A DNA stretch of 18,587 bases, from the NCBI GenBank assembly GCA_002478145.1, contig DLMI01000175.1, positions 1-18,587 of the forward strand. The letters are read 5' to 3'. Source of the DNA: Acidobacteria bacterium UBA7540 (lineage in GTDB: Bacteria; Acidobacteriota; Terriglobia; UBA7540). Below the pieces are notes generated by a model. The model had not been told where the DNA came from. It saw nothing but the letters and a program-made list of their open reading frames with translations, and ran no database searches. The position numbers and the translations under genes are program-made. This document shows positions 13,613 through 18,587 of the stretch, one piece after another. Position 1 is the first letter of the stretch. Each line of letters starts with the position of its first letter.

Positions 13613-14119
13613 ATGGCTGAAACGAACGTGCATGAAGTACTTGGCAAGCAATATCGCGCCTCGATCGCTATGTTAAGGGAAGCAGTCACCAAGTGTCCGG
13701 AATCACTGTGGCTCGCTCCCGAGTATCCAAACAAGTTCTGGCACATTGCTTACCACGTGCTTTTCTGCACGCATATGTATCTGCAGAATTCCTACGAAGA
13801 ATTCACCCCATGGAAAAAGCACCGTGAGAACTATCAATTTCTTGGTCCTCTTCCCTGGCCACCGCACGACCGGGTCAGGATCGAAACGCCATACAGCAAA
13901 GAAGAGATTCTCGAATACCTCCAGATATGCTGCGAGAAAATTGAGGCCAGGGTGCCATCCCTGGATGTAAACTCGCCGTCAGGGTTCCACTGGCTTCCGT
14001 TCAGCAAATTGGAGCTGCAACTCTACAACATTCGGCACCTTCAACATCACACCGGACAACTGATCGATCGGCTCAGAACGGTGGCCCAGATCGGCGTCGC
14101 CTGGGTTGTTGCTGTTTGA
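13613..14119 (+). CDS. DinB-like four-helix-bundle protein
   Basis: A 168-residue cytosolic protein of the DinB/YfiT-like putative metalloenzyme superfamily. It is helical throughout. The likely metal triad comes from helix 2 (FWHIAYHVLFCTHMYL, His44/His48) and the C-terminal helix (NIRHLQHHTGQLIDRL, His142 and His145/146), which is the spacing typical for DinB proteins that bind nickel or zinc and often act as thiol transferases. The motif HTGQLIDRL is close to the HxGxLxxL family end. The actual reaction is unknown. AGGAGG at 13601-13606 with a 6-base spacer supports the ATG. It stands alone between repeat-rich gaps. Confidence 0.75.
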   Translation: MAETNVHEVLGKQYRASIAMLREAVTKCPESLWLAPEYPNKFWHIAYHVLFCTHMYLQNSYEEFTPWKKHRENYQFLGPLPWPPHDRVRIETPYSKEEILEYLQICCEKIEARVPSLDVNSPSGFHWLPFSKLELQLYNIRHLQHHTGQLIDRLRTVAQIGVAWVVAV

Positions 14120-14396
14120 AGCGCTGTGGAGTGGGGCCCACCGCTTTTGCGTCTCGAGCTTGCTCGAGCCGATGCCGTACCGCTGATGGCAGGACACTGC
14201 CCTTCGAAATCCACGGATACGACCTTTTTCCCCGAATCTAGCATCTATAACACAGGGGAGGCGCTTTCGTAACACCCCACGGCCCGACCACAGGTTCGGG
14301 CAGGGTCGACATAGGCGTTGCGCCCGAAGGCCGCAGCGAGCTGGTTCGCTTGTTTCAGGCCACAAAGGGTGCTACGCTTTTAAGCAGGAGGGAAAT
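14120..14396. other. Intergenic region upstream of the Gly-rich protein
   Basis: 277 bp without a gene. A small perfect palindrome CTCGAGC-TT-GCTCGAG lies at 14153-14168, 34 bases after the DinB-like stop. A weak promoter-like pair TTGTTT (14350-14355) and TACGCT (14373-14378), spaced 17, precedes the ribosome site AGGAGGG at 14386-14392. Confidence 0.4.
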
Positions 14397-15236
14397 ATGC
14401 GTAGATTGCATATCGTTATATTGTCGTTGGCAATTGCTTTCTGTACTGCCGGCACTAACGCCTGGGCCCGAAGTAGCGGGGGACATGGCGGCGGTGGTGG
14501 TTTCCATGGCGGCGGTGGCGGAGGCTTTCACGGCGGCTACGGCGGTGGAGGCTTCCGCGGTGGTTACGGTGGCGGAGGCTTTCGCGGTGGCTACGGCGGT
14601 GGAGGCTTTCGCGGTGGTTACGGCGGTGGAGGCTTTCGCGGTGGTTACGGAGGTTATCGAGGCGGTTATGGTGGCTGGGGATATGGACGCGGTTACGGCT
14701 ACCGGGGCGGTTGGGGGTATGGGTTTGGCTTCGGGTTAGGATGGGGCCCGTGGGCCTACTGGCCTTATTGGGATTATGGCTATTACGGAGGGTGGGGATA
14801 TCCCTACTATTCGTACTATCCTGACTACTCGTCCAACCCGTGCTACCCCTACGGTCCGTACGATTGCCGCATTTCTGGATACGGCCCGGTTTCTTATGCG
14901 CCCGACCCGGCTCCGGCTGGACCAAATCCGTCGACGTATTCCCAAAGGAGCATTTCACCGGCAGCGCCCAGCGCTTACGTAGCGGACGGGCAATGGCACC
15001 ACTTCGGCCCTCAGCCCGCTCCGGCAATACGCGCCTCTTCGCCTCGAACGGCGCCGCATTCTCAGGGAAGCGCGCCGGCTCACACTTACAACGCCTATTT
15101 GAGGGACGGCCAATGGCACCACTTCGGCCCTCAGCCCACTCCGGCAATACGCGCCTCTTCGCCTCAAGCGGCGCCGCATTCTCAGGGAAGCGAGCCGACC
15201 CGCACTTACAACGCCTCCCTGGCGGAGCGCCAGTGA
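14397..15236 (+). CDS. Secreted Gly/Tyr-rich protein with two kinds of internal repeats
   Basis: A 279-residue protein of unknown function. Residues 1-24 (MRRLHIVILSLAIAFCTAGTNAWA) are a Sec signal peptide. Residues 27-80 are glycine-rich with five GGFRGGYGG-type nonamers, encoded by five near-identical 27-bp units starting at 14520, 14547, 14574, 14601 and 14628. Residues 83-150 are rich in Gly, Trp and Tyr (GGWGYGRGYGYRGGWGYG, YYPDYSS), like small bacterial surface or outer-membrane-associated proteins. Residues 197-236 and 237-276 are two 40-residue repeats starting DGQWHHFGPQP, encoded by a near-identical 120-bp tandem duplication. A third unit starts E-R-Q and then hits TGA where the others have TGG (Trp). 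AGGAGGG four bases before the ATG is a strong ribosome site, suggesting high expression. It is probably an exported structural or adhesive protein; it may be low-complexity with no enzymatic role. Confidence 0.75.
   Translation: MRRLHIVILSLAIAFCTAGTNAWARSSGGHGGGGGFHGGGGGGFHGGYGGGGFRGGYGGGGFRGGYGGGGFRGGYGGGGFRGGYGGYRGGYGGWGYGRGYGYRGGWGYGFGFGLGWGPWAYWPYWDYGYYGGWGYPYYSYYPDYSSNPCYPYGPYDCRISGYGPVSYAPDPAPAGPNPSTYSQRSISPAAPSAYVADGQWHHFGPQPAPAIRASSPRTAPHSQGSAPAHTYNAYLRDGQWHHFGPQPTPAIRASSPQAAPHSQGSEPTRTYNASLAERQ
14520..14651 (+). repeat. 27-bp tandem repeats, five units
   Basis: The unit is GGAGGCTTTCGCGGTGGTTA plus CGGCGGT, encoding GGFRGGYGG. The copies differ at a few, mostly synonymous, positions, indicating recent expansion. 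Confidence 0.9.
14985..15224 (+). repeat. 120-bp tandem duplication inside the Gly-rich protein gene
   Basis: Bases 14985-15104 and 15105-15224 differ at only about a dozen and a half positions. The third unit is cut by TGA at 15234-15236. Confidence 0.85.
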
Positions 15237-15497
15237 TGCTGCTATTCGGAGAGGAAGCTGACGGTAGCAGACAGCGGGCATGACTGATTCTTGCGTACGA
15301 TGATGACAGTCTTGCTGGGTAGCTCGGCCGCCCCGGCGGCATTTCACCGCGTTGGCAAGATGACGCTGCTACGCGGAGTCACTCAATACAATCCTTAATA
15401 GGCTGCATAAGGGCCCGGTCGCAAATTGCGACGGGCCTTTTTGCTTTTGATGCGCGGGCCGGCGTAGCCTGACTCCCGAATCCTGTTCTCTTCGCCC
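15237..15497. other. Non-coding stretch after the Gly-rich protein gene
   Basis: About 260 bp ending with the terminator at 15411-15446. No gene is seen. The first bases after the stop faintly continue the DGQWHHF-encoding repeat. Confidence 0.5.
15411..15446 (+). terminator. Rho-independent terminator
   Basis: GGCCCGGTCGC pairs with GCGACGGGCC (one bulged G) around the loop AAATT, followed by TTTTTGCTTTT. It lies 175 bp after the Gly-rich protein gene and most likely ends that transcript, insulating the M61 gene downstream. Confidence 0.85.
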
Positions 15498-15526
15498 TTG
15501 ACACGTGGACGGAGACCTGATAGCCT
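15498..15526 (+). promoter_or_regulatory. Candidate sigma-70-type promoter for the M61-plsC pair
   Basis: TTGACA at 15498-15503, a 17-base spacer, TAGCCT at 15521-15526 preceded by GA (GATAGCCT). It follows the terminator by 50 bp and shows the same pattern as 2453-2481. It implies a leader of about 315 bases before the M61 start codon. Confidence 0.45.
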
Positions 15527-15533
15527 ATTCTAG

Positions 15534-15846
15534 TTGACCTATGGAGCGCGCCGCGGGCGAATTCGCGAAGGGGGTTGGTGATTGGCCCGCAGAGGGTAGG
15601 AATTGGACAGGAAATGCAAAAAAGATGTTATTTAGACGGAACGAACCTAAGAGTCTGTTGCAACTAAAGGAGTTAGCGTTTTTTGGGGTAAAAAACGAAC
15701 TGCTTTTTGAGTGCAGGAAACCCCAATCAAAGCCAAAAAATGGCCACAAATCCACGTTTTCTATAAGGTGTACCCCACGGGCGACCGCCGGTCGCCCCTA
15801 CAGGGAAATGAACCGGCGTATGGACCTGGGATCTAAAAGGACTGGC
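15534..15846 (+). other. Long AT-richer leader upstream of the M61 peptidase gene
   Basis: About 310 bp, visibly lower in GC than the neighbours (many A/T runs, e.g. CAAAAAAGATG, GTTTTTTGGGG, CCAAAAAATGG). The frame of the peptidase is open back to 15541 but the extension resembles no protein and precedes a signal peptide. A minus-strand 76-codon frame (15525-15755) is also open. A GGGCGACC-GCC-GGTCGCCC hairpin at 15779-15797 lies 50 bases before the start codon and could affect translation. Origin unknown; possibly a remnant of a mobile or repeat element. Confidence 0.5.
15769..15803. repeat. GGGCGACC hairpin of the GTAGGGGCGACC dispersed-repeat kind
   Basis: GGGCGACC (15779-15786) and GGTCGCCC (15790-15797) with loop GCC, flanked by TGTA and TACA. 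Related in style to 13378-13430. Confidence 0.7.
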
Positions 15847-15849
15847 ATG
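15836..15849 (+). promoter_or_regulatory. Ribosome binding site deciding the M61 start
   Basis: AAAGGA at 15836-15841, five bases before ATG 15847. This start places the signal peptide at the N-terminus. The in-frame ATGs at 15808 and 15820 would bury it and have weaker sites. Confidence 0.65.
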
Positions 15850-17667
15850 CGGCCATTGAGGTATGGTTGTGCAGGCCTGATTCTTGCCTGCTGCTGTTTG
15901 CTTCCACTGCTCGCGGAGTCTTCTTTTGCCGCCTCCGAGCCCATTCAGTACCTGCTCGACTTGCGTGAGCCTGCCTCACACCTGGCGAAAGTGGCGATGA
16001 CGGTCGCGGGGGCTTCACCTTCCACGGAACTCCAGTTCCCGGCTTGGAACAACCTTTACCAGATTCGAGACTTTGCCAGGAATATCCAGGAACTTGCTGC
16101 GGACTGTGACGGTGCGCAGGAGCAACTGACGCGCGTTGACCTTAACACCTGGAGGTCGGAGGCCAAGCCCTGCGAGAAGCTGGCGCTTCGATACGCTGTT
16201 TATGTGGCAGGATCGCCGCCCTTTTCAAGCGCGCTGGACAGCCAGCACGCCTTTCTGAACTTTGCTACGCTGCTCTTCTACCTGCCCAAGGAGCGGGGAC
16301 GCGCCGCGCATGTGAAGCTCTTGATTCCCGCCGGGTGGAAAGTCGCGACCTTGCTCGAGGAAGACGGAGACGGATTCCTCGCCCCGAATTACGACCTCCT
16401 GGTGGACAGCCCGGCGGAGGCAGGGCAATTCCAGGATTACAGCTTTTCTCAGGATGGAGCAACCTATCGCGTGGTCGTTCACGCGGATGTCAAGGACTAT
16501 TCTCCGGACCGCCTGCTGGCCTCGCTGCGGAAGATCACCGCCACCGAAACCGCGCTCATGCGCGACGTGCCCTTTTCTCGCTACACGTTTATCCTGCATT
16601 TCCCGCGTGAGGATGGAGGCGGCGGCATGGAGCACCGCAACGGGACCGCCATCACGGCCCGGGCCCCCCAACTTCGCGACCACTGGGAGAACCTGGAGGG
16701 TGTCGCGGCGCATGAGTTCTTCCACCTGTGGAACGTGAAGCGCATCCGGCCGCAATCGCTCGAGCCCATCGATTACGTCCACGGCAACGACACTCGCGAC
16801 CTTTGGTTCTGCGAAGGCGTGACGAGCGCGTATGGCGAGCTCGCCCTGTTGCGCGCGGGACTGATCTCCCGCAAGACTTTCTACGCCCGCCTGGGGTCGG
16901 CGATTGAGACGCTTCAATCCCGGCCCGCCCGTTTCTTCCAAAGCGCGGAGGAGTCAGGGCTGGAAGCGTGGCTTGAAAGGTATAACGACTACCTGCGGCC
17001 CGAGCGAAGCATCTCGTACTACAATAAGGGCGAATTGCTGGGCTTCCTGCTCGACATTGCCATCCGCCACGCAAGCGGGAATGCCGCGGGTCTGGATGAT
17101 GTGATGCGCCGCTTGAACGAAGACTTCGGCCGCCCCGGCCGCTACTATACGGATGCGGACCTGCGGCGCTTGATAGCACAGGTGGCGCCCAGGTTTTCCG
17201 GGCTGGAGACCTTCTTTGCTGATTACGTGCGGGGCACGCGGGAGCTGGACTATGATACGTATCTCGGCTACGCAGGCCTGGAGCGGGAGAGCGAAACCCG
17301 CGGCTCGGCGCGCCTGGGATTCGACGCCAGCGTGAATCCAGGGGGCGAAGTCCAAGTGGAGTCCACCGAGCCCGGCCGCGCCGCGCAACAGGCAGGCCTG
17401 GCGCAGGGTGACATCGTGCTGAAAATGAATGGCCAGGCGTTGCGTGATTCTCCTGCCAACTTGCTTTCCTTACTTAAGCCGGGGCAAGAAATCCGACTCG
17501 AGGTGCAGCGCGGCGGACGCGTTTTTGAGATTAAATACCGGCTGGAAGCCAATGAAGAGGCAACTTGCCGCGTGAAGGAAATCGCCCATCCTTCGCCTGA
17601 ACAGGTCCGGGTGCGCGAAGGTTGGCTCAAGGGAGAGACCACGCGCAAGGGCGCTGACGAGCAATGA
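15847..17667 (+). CDS. Exported M61-family (glycyl aminopeptidase-like) metallopeptidase with PDZ domain
   Basis: A 606-residue protein, normal for the family. A Sec signal peptide (residues 1-29, MRPLRYGCAGLILACCCLLPLL...) leads into an M61 N-terminal beta domain (about 33-215). The gluzincin catalytic domain follows: GGGGMEHRNGTAI (257-269), zinc motif HEFFHLWNVKRIRP with His289, Glu290 and His293, and third ligand Glu323 in FCEGVTSAYGELALL. A C-terminal PDZ domain covers about 490-565 (VESTEPGRAAQQAGLAQGDIVLKMNGQAL). M61 enzymes are periplasmic or cell-surface peptidases that prefer Gly and Ala N-termini. The chosen ATG is supported by AAAGGA and by the signal peptide; the frame is open 306 bp further upstream. 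Its TGA overlaps the plsC start in ATGA, so the pair is translationally coupled. Confidence 0.9.
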   Translation: MRPLRYGCAGLILACCCLLPLLAESSFAASEPIQYLLDLREPASHLAKVAMTVAGASPSTELQFPAWNNLYQIRDFARNIQELAADCDGAQEQLTRVDLNTWRSEAKPCEKLALRYAVYVAGSPPFSSALDSQHAFLNFATLLFYLPKERGRAAHVKLLIPAGWKVATLLEEDGDGFLAPNYDLLVDSPAEAGQFQDYSFSQDGATYRVVVHADVKDYSPDRLLASLRKITATETALMRDVPFSRYTFILHFPREDGGGGMEHRNGTAITARAPQLRDHWENLEGVAAHEFFHLWNVKRIRPQSLEPIDYVHGNDTRDLWFCEGVTSAYGELALLRAGLISRKTFYARLGSAIETLQSRPARFFQSAEESGLEAWLERYNDYLRPERSISYYNKGELLGFLLDIAIRHASGNAAGLDDVMRRLNEDFGRPGRYYTDADLRRLIAQVAPRFSGLETFFADYVRGTRELDYDTYLGYAGLERESETRGSARLGFDASVNPGGEVQVESTEPGRAAQQAGLAQGDIVLKMNGQALRDSPANLLSLLKPGQEIRLEVQRGGRVFEIKYRLEANEEATCRVKEIAHPSPEQVRVREGWLKGETTRKGADEQ

Positions 17668-18383
17668 TCCGAGCTTTCCTGGTAGTCGTCGTCACTTTCG
17701 CTTACGTCTTGATCCTGGGACCGCTAGTGCTGATTTATGCTGCGATCAGCGGGAATTCCGATCCCGTTTACAGGATCGGAACGCTGGGCGCAAGAATGGC
17801 CTTGTGGCTGGCGGGAGCGCGCCTTGAAATCCATGGACTCGACCAGATTCCCCGCGACCGGCCCGTTGTCTTCATGGCCAACCACCAGAGCAACTGTGAC
17901 CCTCCCGCGCTGCTTGCCGTCTTGCCGCCGGTGCTCGTGCTGGTAAAGAAGGAGTTCTTCCGCGTGCCCATTGTTGGGAGAGGCATGGTGGTGTGCGGGT
18001 TTATCCCCGTCGATCGCCGCAACCGGGAACAAGCGCTCGAGGCCGTCGAAAAAGGCGTGCAGGCACTGAAGGCTGGAAAGTCATTCCTTGTTTATCCCGA
18101 GGGCACTCGCAGCCCCGATGGCAGGCTTCAGCGCTTCAAGAAAGGCGTCTTTGTTATGGCAATCAAAGCGGGCGCTCCCATTGTTCCGATCTCGGTCTCG
18201 GGTAGCAACAAGATCATGCCCAAAGGAAAGTTCGTGATACGGCCGGGACGTGTCCGGACCACCTTCCACGAACCTGTCGCCACGGAAGGCTCTGCTAACG
18301 AGGACCGCCAATTGATCATTGACCGTGTCCGCCAGGCCATCCTGGCAGGCCTTGAGAAGGATGAATGGCCGGTAGAGCAGTGA
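17664..18383 (+). CDS. plsC: 1-acyl-sn-glycerol-3-phosphate acyltransferase (PlsC family)
   Basis: A 239-residue inner-membrane acyltransferase that acylates lysophosphatidate at position 2 to give phosphatidate. One N-terminal membrane helix (about residues 4-28) precedes the catalytic motif NHQSNCDP (His74, Asp79, the H-x4-D box). Block II is VCGFIPVDRRNREQA (110-124), block III VYPEGTRSPDG (143-153), block IV VPISVSGS (174-181). All four AGPAT blocks are intact. The start codon overlaps the M61 stop by four bases; a link between the peptidase and lipid synthesis is not obvious beyond shared envelope location. The TGA stop is the first trinucleotide of a GTGACGA heptamer tract. Confidence 0.9.
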   Translation: MIRAFLVVVVTFAYVLILGPLVLIYAAISGNSDPVYRIGTLGARMALWLAGARLEIHGLDQIPRDRPVVFMANHQSNCDPPALLAVLPPVLVLVKKEFFRVPIVGRGMVVCGFIPVDRRNREQALEAVEKGVQALKAGKSFLVYPEGTRSPDGRLQRFKKGVFVMAIKAGAPIVPISVSGSNKIMPKGKFVIRPGRVRTTFHEPVATEGSANEDRQLIIDRVRQAILAGLEKDEWPVEQ

Positions 18384-18587
18384 CGAGTGACAAGTGACGA
18401 GCGGAATTGTTATTAGTGAATAGTGAATTACGGACGCGAGTTTGCTTTGCGCGCCGCGCCTGGGGCCTCTCACTGCCAGGCTTCCTCGGTTCACAATTCA
18501 TGATTTACTATTCACCATTCATAATTGGCCCAGCCCCTCGCCCCCACTTTTCTGCTTTCCGTCCACTGCCTACTGCCTAGCCAAAAA
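18380..18587. repeat. Heptamer-repeat mosaic downstream of plsC
   Basis: GTGACGA/GTGACAA units (18380-18402), TAGTGAA units (18413-18429), TTCACAA/TTCATGA/TTCACCA units (18491-18524), inverted G-rich tract (about 18527-18545) and CTGCCTA units (18560-18579). About 60 bp at 18431-18490 lacks any repeat or gene. The tract begins at the plsC stop codon and runs to the window edge. Confidence 0.8.

Noticed and set aside
14455..15342. Long minus-strand open frame opposite the Gly-rich protein gene
   Set aside because: Its product is repetitive Arg/His/Pro-rich antisense of the glycine repeats, without a ribosome site; the plus frame has a signal peptide and a strong Shine-Dalgarno.
15237..15410. 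Possible tRNA or small RNA before the terminator
   Set aside because: No cloverleaf with T-loop GGTTCRA or acceptor pairing was found; the only strong fold is the terminator itself.
15525..15755. Minus-strand 76-codon open frame in the M61 leader
   Set aside because: GTG start with no ribosome site, low-complexity Phe/Ser-rich product, no family recognised; it overlaps the promoter candidate. Kept only as part of the unexplained leader.
15541..15846. 102-codon N-terminal extension of the M61 peptidase
   Set aside because: It would place the signal peptide internally; the ATG at 15847 has AAAGGA at the right distance, and the extension crosses a GC hairpin and A/T-rich non-coding sequence.

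Overview
The window looks like a chromosome segment from a soil-type bacterium with moderately high GC, probably Acidobacteriota. This is inferred from gene content, style of intergenic repeats and protein flavour; no 16S or marker alignment was possible. There are 17 protein-coding genes, mostly metabolic or envelope-related. No RNA gene, CRISPR array, prophage or recognisable transposase was seen.

Layout. 1-453: 3' end of a threonine aldolase gene. 516-1216: a one-gene unit (dihydrofolate-reductase-family protein) bounded by 36-bp imperfect inverted repeats and lying inside a longer direct repeat. 1335-2075 (minus): exported TPR protein. 2585-4960: MeaB/ArgK GTPase, methylmalonyl-CoA epimerase and a metallo-beta-lactamase-fold hydrolase; the first two belong to propionyl/methylmalonyl-CoA metabolism. 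5141-8577: methylthioadenosine phosphorylase, a PfkB sugar/nucleoside kinase and a GT-C membrane glycosyltransferase, the last two overlapping. 8762-10861: a DapF homologue and a uroporphyrinogen-decarboxylase-family protein, 9 bp apart. 10972-11592 (minus): exported or membrane-anchored SAM methyltransferase, convergent with the previous gene. 11828-13207: amino-acid permease. 13613-14119: DinB-like protein. 14397-15236: secreted Gly/Tyr-rich repeat protein, followed by a clear rho-independent terminator. 15847-18383: exported M61 peptidase with PDZ domain, overlapping a PlsC-type acyltransferase.

Two things stand out. First, the DapF homologue has serine at both positions where the family carries its two catalytic cysteines, while the substrate-binding signature residues remain. 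Second, most intergenic gaps are filled with degenerate tandem repeats of several unrelated sequences that share a 7-bp period (one family has 8 bp). They are joined head to tail, often occur as inverted pairs, frequently supply the stop codon and last residues of the upstream gene, and one family directly abuts three start codons. Other palindromic dispersed elements (TGTCATTCCGAG-type and GGGCGACC-type hairpins) fill further gaps. Gene functions come from motif recognition by eye; no database search was run.
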